47,048 bases of DNA from NCBI RefSeq assembly GCF_009765975.1, contig NZ_LMUJ01000042.1, forward strand, positions 285,599 through 332,646. Direction: 5' to 3'. This stretch comes from Acidisphaera sp. S103. GTDB taxonomy: Bacteria; Pseudomonadota; Alphaproteobacteria; Acetobacterales; Acetobacteraceae. A program made the translations under genes and the position numbers. Each line of letters opens with the position of its first letter. The first letter of the stretch is position 1. This document shows positions 34,036 to 45,487 of this stretch, piece by piece. The notes below the pieces were generated by a model. The model ran no database searches. It was not told the DNA's origin and saw only the letters and a list, made by a program, of their open reading frames with translations.

Positions 34036-36665
34036 CCGGCGACCACGAAGTTGACGATGCGGTTGGGGACATGCACTCGCTTGACGATCCGCTTGCCCTC
34101 CAGCGCCTTGGCCACGTTCGGATCGGCTTCCGCCGCCGCCAGCACGATGTCGGCGGCCGCGTTCGGCGCGACCTCGATCGTGCCGCGCAGCTTGCCCATC
34201 ACCTGCACGGCGATGGTGACGCTTTCGGCCACCAACAGCGCCGGATCGGCCTCCGGCCAGCTCAGTTCCGCCACCAGATGACCGTTGCCGGGAAACAGGC
34301 GGGCGTAAATCTCCTCGGCCAGATGTGGCATCATCGGGCTGCTAAGACGTGCCAGCGTCTCCATGGCTTCCCGGCGCGCCCAAGCCAGGCCGGCTTCAGG
34401 GGCGGCCCGTTCCGCGTCGGTGACGGCGTTGGCCAGTTCGTACAGACGAGCGACGGCGACGTTGAACGCGAAGGTTTCCAGTGCGTCGGTCACCGCCGCG
34501 ATGCAGCGATGCGTCGTCCGGCGCAGCGTGCGGCCGGCAGGACCGAACGCATCCGGCATTATCTCGGCGCGCAGTCCGTCCAGCGCCTCGGCGAGGCGGA
34601 AGATGCGCTGGGTGAAGCGGAACGCGCCGGCGGCACCGGATTCGGTCCACTCCATGTCGCGTTCGGGTGGGTTGTCGGACAGGATGAACCAGCGGGCGGT
34701 ATCGGCGCCGTAGCGGGCGATGATGGCACCCGGATCGATGGTGTTGCGCTTGGACTTGCTCATCGCCTCGACGCGGCCGACGGTGACCGGTTCGCCGGTT
34801 TCGCGCAGGACCGCGGTGCCGTCGGGTCGCTTCTCGATCTCCTCCGGGTATAGCCAGCGGTTGTCGGCGGAGCGGTAGGATTCGTGGTTCACCATGCCCT
34901 GGGTGAACAACCCGGTGAACGGCTCATTCACCGAGACATGGCCGGTGTCCTGCATGCCCCGGGTGAAGAAGCGCGCGTAGAGCAGGTGCAGGATCGCATG
35001 TTCGATGCCGCCGATATACTGGTCGACCGGCATCCAGTGATCGACTGCCGCCTTGGTCACCGGTTCGGCGGCGGCGGGACTGCAGAAACGGGCGAAGTAC
35101 CAGGAACTGTCGACAAAGGTGTCGCAGGTATCGGTTTCCCGCCGAGCCGGCTTGCCGCATTGCGGGCAATCGACATGCTTCCAGGTCGGATGATGGTCCA
35201 GCGGGTTGCCGGGCCGGTCGAACGTGACGTCATCCGGCAGGCGAACCGGCAACTGGTCGTCCGGCACCGGCACGATACCGCAGGTTCCGCAATGGATGAC
35301 CGGGATCGGACAGCCCCAATAGCGCTGCCGCGACATCCCCCAGTCGCGCAGCCGCCAGTTCGTGACCCCCTTGCCCACGCCCTGCTTTTCCAGCGCCTCG
35401 ATCGCACCGCGCTTGGCGGCATCGACATCCAGCCCGTCCAGGAACCCCGAGTTGAACGCCGTCCCGGGACCGACATAGGCCTCCTTGCCGACGGCGAAGC
35501 TGGCCGGATCGGCGGCCGGCGGCAGCACGACAGGGGTGACGTCCAGCCCGTATTTGCGGGCGAAATCCAGGTCGCGCTGATCGTGCGCCGGGCAGCCGAA
35601 GATCGCGCCGGTGCCGTATTCCATCAGCACGAAGTTGGCGATCCAGACCGGATAGGTGGCGCCCTCGATGAAGGGATGCCTGACCCGCAGGCCGGTGTCG
35701 TAGCCCAGCTTCTCCCCGGTCTCGATCGAGACTTCGGAGGTGCCCCGGCTGCGGCATTCCGCCACGAACGCCGCGGCCTTCGGATCACGGGTGGCCGAAG
35801 CGGCGGCCAAAGGATGCTCCGGCGCGACCGCGAGGAACGACATGCCGAACAGCGTGTCCGGCCGGGTGGTGTAGACCTCCACCGTGTCCGCGGATTCGTC
35901 CAGGCTGAACGACAGACGGGCGCCCTCGCTGCGGCCGATCCAGTTCGCCTGCATCAGCCGCACCCGCTCCGGCCAACGGTCCATGCCGTCCAGCGCGTCG
36001 AGCAACTGCGGCGCATACTTGGTGATGCTGAAAAACCACTGGTTGAGCTGCTTCTTCTCCACCGGCGCGCCGGAGCGCCAGCCCTTGCCGTCGATCACCT
36101 GCTCATTGGCCAGCACGGTGCCGTCGACGGGGTCCCAGTTGACCCAGCTCTCCTTGCGCTCGACCAGGCCGGCCTTGAGGAAATCGAGGAACAGCTTCTG
36201 CTGGTGGCTGTAGTATTCCGGCTGGCAGGTGGCGAATTCCCGTTCCCACTCCAGCGACAACCCCATGCGCTGCAGTTCGGCGCGCATGTTGGCGATGTTT
36301 TCATAGGTCCATTTGGCGGGGTGGATGCCGCGTTCGCGGGCGGCGTTCTCGGCGGGCAGGCCGAAGGCGTCCCAACCCATCGGGTGCATGACCGAGTGGC
36401 CGCGGGCGCGCTTGTAGCGGGCGACGACGTCGCCGAGCGTATAATTGCGGACGTGGCCCATATGGATTTTCCCCGACGGGTAGGGAAACATCTCCAGCAC
36501 GTAGTATTTCGGCTTGCCGTCGGTCGGGACATCGGCAACGCGGAAGCAGGCGCGATCCGCCCAGGCCTGCTGCCATTTGGGTTCGGCGGCGGCGAAGTCG
36601 TAGCGCGGGCCGGCGTCCGGGGCCACTTGCTCCTGCCGGGGTTGGGTTAGGCTTGTGTCGCTCAT
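34032..36665 (-). CDS. leuS: Leucyl-tRNA synthetase
   Basis: 877 aa, class [16 protein letters not shown] has the HIGH motif (68-71). The zinc-ribbon cysteines lie in [10 protein letters not shown] and CPQCGKP. The editing domain lies in the middle, and [13 protein letters not shown] is the KMSKS loop. Length is standard. The leuS start is chosen at 36665, MSDTSLTQ, since an upstream Met adds only 12 residues. It leads the leuS-lptE-holA block. Confidence 0.96.
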   Translation of the reverse strand: MSDTSLTQPRQEQVAPDAGPRYDFAAAEPKWQQAWADRACFRVADVPTDGKPKYYVLEMFPYPSGKIHMGHVRNYTLGDVVARYKRARGHSVMHPMGWDAFGLPAENAARERGIHPAKWTYENIANMRAELQRMGLSLEWEREFATCQPEYYSHQQKLFLDFLKAGLVERKESWVNWDPVDGTVLANEQVIDGKGWRSGAPVEKKQLNQWFFSITKYAPQLLDALDGMDRWPERVRLMQANWIGRSEGARLSFSLDESADTVEVYTTRPDTLFGMSFLAVAPEHPLAAASATRDPKAAAFVAECRSRGTSEVSIETGEKLGYDTGLRVRHPFIEGATYPVWIANFVLMEYGTGAIFGCPAHDQRDLDFARKYGLDVTPVVLPPAADPASFAVGKEAYVGPGTAFNSGFLDGLDVDAAKRGAIEALEKQGVGKGVTNWRLRDWGMSRQRYWGCPIPVIHCGTCGIVPVPDDQLPVRLPDDVTFDRPGNPLDHHPTWKHVDCPQCGKPARRETDTCDTFVDSSWYFARFCSPAAAEPVTKAAVDHWMPVDQYIGGIEHAILHLLYARFFTRGMQDTGHVSVNEPFTGLFTQGMVNHESYRSADNRWLYPEEIEKRPDGTAVLRETGEPVTVGRVEAMSKSKRNTIDPGAIIARYGADTARWFILSDNPPERDMEWTESGAAGAFRFTQRIFRLAEALDGLRAEIMPDAFGPAGRTLRRTTHRCIAAVTDALETFAFNVAVARLYELANAVTDAERAAPEAGLAWARREAMETLARLSSPMMPHLAEEIYARLFPGNGHLVAELSWPEADPALLVAESVTIAVQVMGKLRGTIEVAPNAAADIVLAAAEADPNVAKALEGKRIVKRVHVPNRIVNFVVAG

Positions 36666-36801
36666 GGGGGAATGTATCGGGCGCGGCAGCGTCACTTGCA
36701 AGTCTTCATGGATGGTATCGTTGACGGATAGGGATGAAGCCTGTCCGCCATACGGGGTGATGCCGCGCGCCCCTCGCCCGCGGCCAGCCCGGACCGCCGG
36801 T

Positions 36802-37558
36802 TCAGGCCGCGTTCACGAGGTGTGCCAGCTCGCCGGATGGCTGCCAGTCGGTGCCGAGTTCCTCCTCAATGCGCTTGCACGCCAGGTCCACGATCGACGA
36901 CCAGTCGTCCGCCACAAGGTGGGATGCGGAAGAACCGCAGCAGCAGGTTTTGCACCAGCCAATCCGGCTCCATGCGCGGACTGCCGGCGTAGGGGTCGGT
37001 CACGGTGTTCTGCGACGCGGCATTGCCGAACAGCACCACCTCGGTCCAGTCGTGGGTCAGGTCGTAGCCGCCCTCGGTGCGGCAGGCCTCGGTGGCGTCG
37101 ATCAGTTCGGCGGACTGGCCATTGGCAACAGGCACACGAAGGCGGCCGTAGATACCGTCGCGCTGGCAGAGGATCACCTGGCTGACCGTTCCGTCCTTGC
37201 AGGACCGGTAGCACAACCCGTGCTTGTTCGACGGCAGCGAGGCCACCTTGGCGCCCATGCCGAAATTGGTGTCGAGGCTGTTCTGTTTGTACAACGAGGG
37301 CGCCAGGTCGCAGATCCGGTCGGGTTCGACGGCCGACATGCCCTGGCCGGGGTTGCGGATGCACGGTTTCGGGATGCCATCGATCGTGACGGCTGTTATG
37401 TCTACACGTTTGTCGGTCACGGCGTGGCCGGCGGCCTCTATGGCGTTGACCAGAAGCTCGTGGATCATCGTTGTCTTCGGGAAACGGTCTATCGTGCTGG
37501 ACACAAGGAACGCTTCGTTGGCGACACGCAATGCGGTTACGGGAGCGTGATCGGACAT
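36802..37558 (-). pseudogene. Decayed GHKL (Hsp90/MORC-like) ATPase
   Basis: The main open part (37558-36866) is 230 aa with the GHKL fold: N-box MIHELLVNAIEAAG, then a G1 box that reads CIRNPGQGMS where families have a DNGPGM-type sequence, and a lid region with FGMGAKVASLPSNKHG. The usual Asp appears as Asn, likely ending ATP binding. After RFFRIPP the frame runs into unrelated codons and stops. A different frame then continues down to 36802 with DDWSSIVDLACKRIEEELG, which looks like the true C-terminus after a deletion. Role unknown. Confidence 0.65.
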
Positions 37559-37747
37559 GGGAATTCCGGCTGGTGGCGTTCCAGCGTACCGTATTGCATA
37601 GACAATTACACTTATAGTTTCATTCCTTGTTTGGAATATGGTGGCGCGCCATCGGGTTGCCAGCCGAACAGGTCAGGCGGCTGGGGATATTGCCGGCTTG
37701 GTGCATCCGTTCTATCGGCTGGAAACAACGCGGTGGAGAGAACGGGC

Positions 37748-38503
37748 ATGGCGATTCAGGACTACCAGTTGGATATCCTGGTGCAGGGCTATCCGGGCAA
37801 ATCGGTGTGCCATGGCGGGCTGGGGTGGAGCACGATCGTGCTGCTGCGCGGCAACGGCCGGGTGGCGCTGGTCGATTGCGGGACGTTCAGCCATCGTTCC
37901 AACCTGATCAACGGGTTGGCGCGGCATGGGCTGACGCCGGCGGATGTGACGGATGTGGTGCTGACGCACTCGCATCATGATCATGCGATCAACTGGGTGC
38001 TGTTTCCGAAGGCGACGATCTGGATCGGGTCGGAGGAGCTGGACTGGTCGGTGAAAGAGCCCTGGGGCAGCACGCCGGTGCCGGAGCTTTACGTGCGGGA
38101 GCTGGCGGGGTCGCCTCAGTTGAAGCGGATCGGGCATGGCGGGACGGTGCTGCCGGGCATGGTCGCCTATGACGCGCCCGGGCATACGCCGGGGCACCTG
38201 ATTTTCTACCTGTCCGGCAACGAACGCGACGTGCTGTTCACCGGCGATGCGGCGAAGAACCGGATCGAGCTGCTGACGCGGGCAGCGGATATGACGTACG
38301 ATCCGTCGGTCACCGCGGCGTCGATCGAGAGCATGTGGGTTTTGTGGCGGCAGCGTCCGGGCACGCTGCTGGTGCCGGGGCACGATCTGCCGATGCTGCT
38401 GGAGGACGGACAGCCGGTGTTTGTCGGCAAGCGGCAGGCGGCGATCGAGTCGTGGTTCGAGGACTCGTTGGAGAAGACGACGCGGTTCGAGCTGGTGCTG
38501 TAG
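37748..38503 (+). CDS. Metallo-beta-lactamase-fold hydrolase
   Basis: 251 aa from the ATG at 37748. Motifs: LTHSHHDHAI (HxHxDH, two zinc sites), PGHTPGHL with the third His and FTGDAAKN with the bridging Asp, then VPGHDLP. It resembles lactonase-like and hydroxyacylglutathione hydrolase-like members that cut ester or thioester bonds. The in-frame extension toward 36851 is antisense to the GHKL remnant and not coding. Substrate unknown. Confidence 0.85.
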   Translation: MAIQDYQLDILVQGYPGKSVCHGGLGWSTIVLLRGNGRVALVDCGTFSHRSNLINGLARHGLTPADVTDVVLTHSHHDHAINWVLFPKATIWIGSEELDWSVKEPWGSTPVPELYVRELAGSPQLKRIGHGGTVLPGMVAYDAPGHTPGHLIFYLSGNERDVLFTGDAAKNRIELLTRAADMTYDPSVTAASIESMWVLWRQRPGTLLVPGHDLPMLLEDGQPVFVGKRQAAIESWFEDSLEKTTRFELVL

Positions 38504-38535
38504 GGGCGCTGTATTTCGGACGGAAAGTCGTGGGT

Positions 38536-38586
38536 CACCGGGCCAAGCCCGGTGATGACACGAGGGGCCGGTGATGACACGAGGGG
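38536..38586. repeat. REP hairpin followed by a 19-bp tandem duplication
   Basis: CACCGGGC-caa-GCCCGGTG is a perfect eight-bp stem-loop at 38536-38554. The 19-bp sequence CCGGTGATGACACGAGGGG is then found twice without a gap (38549-38567 and 38568-38586). It lies between convergent genes and may also act as terminator. Confidence 0.75.
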
Positions 38587-38602
38587 GGAGATGTCAGTGC
38601 CG

Positions 38603-39517
38603 TTAGTGCAGCATCCCCAGGAAGGTTTGCAGGGCGGGGATGACGATTTCCGGGGCGTCTTCCTGGATGTAGTGGCCGGCGTCGGGCACCCGGATAATGG
38701 GGGCGTTTGGCCATAGGCCGGCGAAGTCGGCGATGGCGAGTGCCGGGGGGATGGCTCGGTCCAGCATGCCCTCGATCATCAGGGCGGGTTTGTCGCGCAG
38801 GGATGCGACGCCGGGGGCGCCTTCTTTCACGAAATCTCGGATGCGGCCCAAAGCGAGGTCCAGGGGGAATTCGATCGCGCCTTTGCAGTCGGCTGGGGTG
38901 GGGAATGGGGCTCCGTAGGCTTTTATGAAGGTGGGGTCGACGCGGTCCAGGCGTTGCAGGCCGACGATCTGCAGGACCGACAGGATAGTGGAACCGAGCT
39001 GAGAGAGGACGGCCTCGGTGCGGCCGGTGGGCAGACCGTCGCGTATCCAGCGGAACCAGGGGGTTTCCACCGGGTTGGGCAGGTCTCGGCGGCCGGCGGT
39101 GCCATAGCCGACGACGGTGTTCATCAGCACCAGGCTGTGGATGCGTTCGGGATGGCGGACGGCGTAGCCGACGCCGATCGGGCCGCCCCAATCCTGCATT
39201 ACCAGGGTGATGTCGCGCAGGTCGAGGGCGTCGATCAGCGCAGTGAGGTTCTCGACGTGGGTGCGGAGGGTGTAAGCGCGGTCGGGCGGGGTCTGGCTTT
39301 TGCCGAAACCCATGTGGTCGGGGACGATCACCCGGTGCGTGACCGCGAGGGGCGGGATGAATTTACGGTAGATGTAGCCCCAGGTGGGCTGGCCGTGCAG
39401 CAGGATGATGGGACGGCCTTTGCCTTCGTCGGCGTAGTGCTGGCGGAAGCCGGCGGCTTCGGTGAAATGCGGGGCGAAGGGCCAGGTGTTGTCGAAGGTC
39501 TCGTCGGCCGGAATCAT
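38603..39517 (-). CDS. Haloalkane dehalogenase-like alpha/beta hydrolase
   Basis: 304 aa. LLHGQPTWGYIYRK forms the oxyanion-hole region. VMQDWGGPIG carries the nucleophile Asp109 with Trp110 as halide-binding residue, and DAGHYIQEDAP the base His. Asp as nucleophile plus the adjacent Trp is the mark of haloalkane dehalogenases (group HLD-I, DhlA-like), which split C-Cl or C-Br bonds. Some relatives are fluoroacetate dehalogenases or epoxide hydrolases, so chemistry is likely but not proven. Single gene. Confidence 0.82.
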   Translation of the reverse strand: MIPADETFDNTWPFAPHFTEAAGFRQHYADEGKGRPIILLHGQPTWGYIYRKFIPPLAVTHRVIVPDHMGFGKSQTPPDRAYTLRTHVENLTALIDALDLRDITLVMQDWGGPIGVGYAVRHPERIHSLVLMNTVVGYGTAGRRDLPNPVETPWFRWIRDGLPTGRTEAVLSQLGSTILSVLQIVGLQRLDRVDPTFIKAYGAPFPTPADCKGAIEFPLDLALGRIRDFVKEGAPGVASLRDKPALMIEGMLDRAIPPALAIADFAGLWPNAPIIRVPDAGHYIQEDAPEIVIPALQTFLGMLH

Positions 39518-39599
39518 GGGTGCTGCCTCCCGTTGCGGCGGGGGAGTGTGCCGCTCCGGGTTGGGTGTGGGAAGGGACGGTTCGGCGGGATCGGAGTCG

Positions 39600-40901
39600 C
39601 TACGGCGGCGGGGTCCAGTCGATCTGGTCGAACAGGCGGCGCAGTTTCAGGCCGCGGGGGAAATTGACCTGCTCGACCCAGGCGATGCGGCCGTCGAGAT
39701 GGGTTCGGAAGTCGGGGATCGCCTCGCGGTTCTGGGCGGCGGGGCCGGTGCGGGTGCAGTTGTGCAGGATTGCCTTCAGCGTATCGAACTCGGCGCGTCC
39801 GATATTGCAATGTTCGTTGACCACGATGCCGGTGACGCGCTGGCGGGTACTGCGTGGCATGATTCGTGTCTTTGCCGTGTTGAGGGCGAATCCTTCCTCT
39901 TCCAGGATCGTTTCGACCGTCCGGCGGAAGCGATCGATACGGGCTACGAATGCTTCGTCGCCGGAGAAGGCGAGGTCGTCGGCATAGCGGGTGTAGTTGG
40001 CCTCGGCGGATCGGGCCAGTCCGTCCAGGCGGCGGTCGAGCGTCCAGGCCAGGAGGTTGGCGAGCGCGGGTGAGGTCGGTGCGCCCTGCGGCAGATGCGG
40101 CACGCGGTACAGGGCGTGGTCGGGGTGCTGGGGGTCGGGGAACACGCCGGAGGGCGTGGTTGTCGTGCAGAGGCCGGTCAAACGCCGAGCGACGGCCCAT
40201 GGATAGCCGAGGGAGCGGAACAGGCCGTGGATGCGGGGCAGGCCGATCGAGGGGAAGAACTGTGTCAGGTCGAAGGTGGCGACGATGGCCTCGCCGGCGT
40301 GGATCTGGGCGCCGGTGAGGCAGGAGCGGCCGGCGACGAAGCCGTGGATTCGGGGGTGCGTTGGGACGGGGGAGAGGATTTCGCGCAGGATGCGGCGCTG
40401 GATGGCTTTCAGGCGCGGTTTGGGGGCTTCGATCAGGCGGGGTGCGCCGGTGCGTTTGCTGGCGAACGTGTAGTGGTAGTGCCGAAGTGGGGGGCGGGTT
40501 ACACGGCTGTGGCGCCGGCGTTCGTCGGCCAGCCAGTCGAGTTGTTCGGGGGATTGGCCTAGCCACGCGGCCAGGTCTCCCTGGGTTGCCAGTGCGGGAA
40601 TGGGGAGGCCGGCGAAGGGTGGCGTTGGGGCGAAGCGCGGCGGGGCGAGGACGGCGGGGATCGGGCGTTCGGGGTGGGGTTTGAACGATCTCGATCTGAC
40701 CAGATAGGTGGTCAGGGCTTGGGGTGTGGGGGGATAGGTAGCCTCGGCCAGTGCGGCCACGTCTGTGATCAGATCGGCGCGTGCCCGTAGGTCGACGGGT
40801 CCCAGTACGGCGTCGATGACGATCGCGATGGCCTCTTGTGTCCACGGTCCGGCCAGCAGGCGCGCGGCGAGGTTGTTGGCCGCCCAGTGTCTCGTTGGCA
40901 T
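39600..40901 (-). CDS. Retron-type reverse transcriptase
   Basis: 433 aa. A helical N-terminal extension of about 130 residues is followed by an RT palm: KRTGAPRLIEAPKPRLK, IHGFVAGRSCLTGAQIH, then ATFDLTQFFPSI (motif A), LPQGAPTSPALANLL, TRYADDLAFSG with YADD at 306-309, and RQRVTGIVVNEH. The VTG segment after YADD is typical of retron RTs. The retron NAxxH box reads GAQIH (197-201), so its Asn is replaced. Neither a maturase nor an endonuclease domain as in group II introns is present. No effector gene adjoins. The 445-bp leader is structured (see 40922-41077). Confidence 0.85.
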   Translation of the reverse strand: MPTRHWAANNLAARLLAGPWTQEAIAIVIDAVLGPVDLRARADLITDVAALAEATYPPTPQALTTYLVRSRSFKPHPERPIPAVLAPPRFAPTPPFAGLPIPALATQGDLAAWLGQSPEQLDWLADERRRHSRVTRPPLRHYHYTFASKRTGAPRLIEAPKPRLKAIQRRILREILSPVPTHPRIHGFVAGRSCLTGAQIHAGEAIVATFDLTQFFPSIGLPRIHGLFRSLGYPWAVARRLTGLCTTTTPSGVFPDPQHPDHALYRVPHLPQGAPTSPALANLLAWTLDRRLDGLARSAEANYTRYADDLAFSGDEAFVARIDRFRRTVETILEEEGFALNTAKTRIMPRSTRQRVTGIVVNEHCNIGRAEFDTLKAILHNCTRTGPAAQNREAIPDFRTHLDGRIAWVEQVNFPRGLKLRRLFDQIDWTPPP

Positions 40902-40921
40902 ACAGGTCCGATCCGGCAGCA

Positions 40922-41077
40922 GGACGGGCGTGACGATTCTTCCAACCCAACCCGTCCGGCATGGCCGACCGTAGGCGGAAGCCTACCCACGTCCATGCAA
41001 CGTTCTGCCTTGGAAACGCGACTAACCCCGGGGTTGCCCCGAAGATCCCTGATTCGGTGTCAGGGATTGCTTGGAAG
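40922..41077 (-). ncRNA. Candidate structured RNA (msr-msd-like) upstream of the RT
   Basis: On the minus strand, just before the RT gene, perfect hairpins follow each other. ATCCCTGA/TCAGGGAT has a seven-nt loop (41045-41067). CGGGG/CCCCG has a three-nt loop (41029-41041). GTAGGC/GCCTAC has a four-nt loop (40971-40986). GGACGGG/CCCGTCC has a 22-nt loop (40922-40957). A seven-bp pair, CTTCCAA (41077-41071) with TTGGAAG (40945-40939), could close the first three as retron a1/a2 ends do, though it competes with the fourth stem. No long msd stem is seen, so the call is a hypothesis. Confidence 0.4.
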
Positions 41078-41089
41078 CACCGCCAGCCC

Positions 41090-41117
41090 GGGGGGATGGT
41101 AGGGGGTGGGTGGGGGG
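41090..41117 (+). other. G-quadruplex-forming motif
   Basis: Four guanine runs of 6, 5, 3 and 6 with short loops (ATGGTA, T, T) give a strong quadruplex pattern on the plus strand. It lies 13 bases past the RNA candidate, in the divergent spacer between the RT and the dioxygenase, where it could affect both promoters. Confidence 0.6.
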
Positions 41118-41346
41118 TTGTAAATTCGGAATGCTGTGTTCGGTTACGAGTGCGTCTCCGGCGTGTGGCGAGCCCGTTGCGATACCGGGAAGACATCCGC
41201 GATGGCGTCGAAGCCTGTCCTGGCGTAATCGGATCACTCTATCGCGCCGAAAACGTAGGTAGACCGCTGATTGGACTCTGGGCTGATCGTGGATCCGCAC
41301 GTAGAGTCCAAGGCGACACCGTGTTGCGAACTGGTGGAGAAAGCTT

Positions 41347-42336
41347 ATGGCGCGAATAATACTCGGGATCGGCACCTCTCATTCACCGCTTCTGACGTTG
41401 CATCCCTCGGAGTGGCACAACCGGGCGAAGGCGGATTACGCGAACCCTGCCCTGACGCTTTCGGACGGCCGCTCCGTGTCCTACCAACAACTCGTTGCAT
41501 TGCGCGGCGAGCCTTACGCCGACGTTACGACCCCTGACATGTTCGCGACCCTGGCGACCCGTTGCCAGGGCCATCTGGACCATCTGGCCGCTGAAATCGC
41601 ACAGGCCAAGCCTGATCTCGTGATGATCGTCGGGGACGACCACGCGGAATTCTATCGCCGCGGCAACATGCCCGCGTTCGCCGTCTACTGCGGGGATGAG
41701 ATCGTTACCCATGCTTATGGCGGCTCGCTGCCCGATTGGCGCAAGCCGGTGGCCGAGGGCTATGCGATGGATAAGGTCCACCGGTTCCTGGGCGCGGCGG
41801 ATTTCGCGCGCAGGATTGTCGAGGGCCTCATCGAGCAATCGATCGACGTGGCGATCGCCAGTGACGTACCAGAACCTGAGAAACTAGGATTCGGGCATGC
41901 TTTTGGCTTCCCGATCAAACGGCTCTTCGGCGGGCGGCCGATCCCCACGCTTCCCGTCATGCTCAACACCTACTTCCCGCCCAACGTTCCGACCTCGGCG
42001 CGATGCCTGGAAATCGGGCGGGCGCTTCGCATCGCGATCGAAGCCGCACCGGACGACCTGAAAGTGGCGATCCTGGCGTCCGGCGGATTGAGCCACTTCG
42101 TCGTCGAGGAAGTGCTCGACCGCATGGTGATCGACAATCTCGGTCAGGATGAAGGCAGGGCCCTCGGTTCGATCCCCCGAGCGGCCTTGCTGGAGGGTTC
42201 ATCGGAAATCCTCAATTGGGTCCTCGCCGTGGGGGCCGTCTCACACTTGCCGCTTCGCTACGCCGCCTACGAACCGCTTCGGCGCACCCCGGCGGGCACT
42301 GGCATCGGCGCCGCCTTCGCCGTGTGGAGGCACTGA
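41347..42336 (+). CDS. LigB-type extradiol dioxygenase (class III)
   Basis: 329 aa, ATG at 41347 with GGTGGAG upstream. LigB-fold marks: GIGTSHSPLL at the N-terminus (His ligand), VIVGDDHAEFY, GFGHAFGFP and ASGGLSHFVVEEVLD. Class III extradiol dioxygenases use non-heme iron to open aromatic catechol-type rings. Similar genes in Acetobacteraceae are named protocatechuate 4,5-dioxygenase beta-like. No ring-cleavage partner gene is nearby, so its substrate is unclear. The 3' end overlaps the convergent fur-like gene by 70 bases. Confidence 0.8.
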   Translation: MARIILGIGTSHSPLLTLHPSEWHNRAKADYANPALTLSDGRSVSYQQLVALRGEPYADVTTPDMFATLATRCQGHLDHLAAEIAQAKPDLVMIVGDDHAEFYRRGNMPAFAVYCGDEIVTHAYGGSLPDWRKPVAEGYAMDKVHRFLGAADFARRIVEGLIEQSIDVAIASDVPEPEKLGFGHAFGFPIKRLFGGRPIPTLPVMLNTYFPPNVPTSARCLEIGRALRIAIEAAPDDLKVAILASGGLSHFVVEEVLDRMVIDNLGQDEGRALGSIPRAALLEGSSEILNWVLAVGAVSHLPLRYAAYEPLRRTPAGTGIGAAFAVWRH

Positions 42337-42785
42337 ATGACCGCCCGGAATGGTCCTCGGCCGGACCGGCCCGCCGTTCGGCGAAACCGAACCAAAATCT
42401 CCACCTCATCCGGCCGATCGGCCAGGGCCTGGCGCAGGATTTCCAGCAGCGTGCCGGAGGAGACGTGAAGATCGACGATCTGCGCGGTTTCGTCATAGAC
42501 CAGATGGGAATGCGGTTCTGTCACCGTATCGAAGACGGGTTCGGCGGCGGTGCTGAACAGCCGGACCAGCAACCCGTGGTCGGCGAGCGTTTCCAGCTGG
42601 CGGGCGAGGTCGGCGTGCGTCGTGTTGAAGCCGGCCTCGGCGGCCATGCGCAGAACCTCGGCCAGGCCGAGATGTGTCTCGGGTGCGGTGCGCAGCAGGG
42701 TCAGCAGGCGCAGTAAGCCCCCCTGCCCTGACAGGCCAGCGCGGCGCAGTTCCTCCCGACAGGCAGCCTCCACAGCCTGTGGCAT
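42267..42785 (-). CDS. Fur-family regulator (PerR/Irr-like)
   Basis: 172 aa with GGGAGGGAGG before ATG. The winged-helix part has HLGLAEVLRMAAEAGFN and ADLARQLETLADHGLL. The metal/dimer region reads EPHSHLVYDETAQIVDLH. The CxxC zinc motif of Fur is missing. The protein has a longer tail than usual, which runs into the dioxygenase gene on the other strand. It follows katG in the same direction, so it probably answers peroxide or iron and controls katG. Confidence 0.78.
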   Translation of the reverse strand: MPQAVEAACREELRRAGLSGQGGLLRLLTLLRTAPETHLGLAEVLRMAAEAGFNTTHADLARQLETLADHGLLVRLFSTAAEPVFDTVTEPHSHLVYDETAQIVDLHVSSGTLLEILRQALADRPDEVEILVRFRRTAGRSGRGPFRAVIQCLHTAKAAPMPVPAGVRRSGS

Positions 42786-42900
42786 GCAATCCTCCCTCCC
42801 CGGTGTTCCGGGTGATCGCGGGCGGGCATGGTATCGAACCCGACACGGTGTCCGGGCGCGGCTGTGGGTCAGCCGCGTCCGGACATCGGTTCCGCCGGGT

Positions 42901-45096
<2,196 letters not shown>

Positions 45097-45153
45097 TCAT
45101 TGCCTCAGTTAGCGATGTACGCAGTCGACGGTAGCATTTCGGCACCTGCCGGC

Positions 45154-45170
45154 CCAATCGATTTTATTGG
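45154..45170. promoter_or_regulatory. Operator candidate upstream of katG
   Basis: CCAAT-cgatttt-ATTGG is an inverted repeat 64-80 bases upstream of the katG start, in a less GC-rich part. Its position suits the binding site of the coupled Fur-like regulator or of OxyR. The rest of the spacer up to 45447 holds no gene I can support. Confidence 0.4.
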
Positions 45171-45447
45171 AGTGTTCCATTGAGCGTCTCTTTGCAAGGG
45201 GGGCCTCAAGGATGGCCAGCCGCCCTGTTTCGCAACGATTCCGACCAGACTTTCAGGGACCGCGGACGCAGGCCGATAACGGGATGCGGCACGGTCATTT
45301 TGGCCTGGTCCCCGTGGGCAATTAACTTTTGATGTCGCGGTTCCTGACCCCGTGTTTGGGGCAGCGAACCGGTTCCTGGGGGGGGCGCTCGTCCCTGGCG
45401 CGCGCACCGGGGCGTAAGCCCGCGAGGGGCCGTTATGGATCGGAATC

Positions 45448-45480
45448 GATCCCTTCCATCGGGTGCCGAAGGAAGGGATC
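45448..45480 (-). terminator. Terminator of the SnoaL-like gene
   Basis: GATCCCTTCC and GGAAGGGATC form a perfect ten-bp stem with a 13-nt loop, just past the stop at 45488. A further pair, AGGGGCCG (45425) with CGGCCCCT (45493), extends the structure. No strong T-tract. Confidence 0.5.
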
Positions 45481-45487
45481 TGTCCGG

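Noticed and set aside
36851..37747. N-terminal extension of the MBL-fold hydrolase
   Set aside because: It is in frame but antisense to the GHKL remnant and has no family match; the ATG at 37748 fits the usual start.
39600..40901. Group II intron-encoded RT
   Set aside because: No maturase X domain or HNH endonuclease domain follows the palm, and no intron boundary or domain V-like hairpin was seen.
39514..41196. A 560-codon minus frame covering the RT
   Set aside because: It reads the RT gene in another frame with Arg/Pro-rich shadow composition; the RT frame holds all catalytic motifs.
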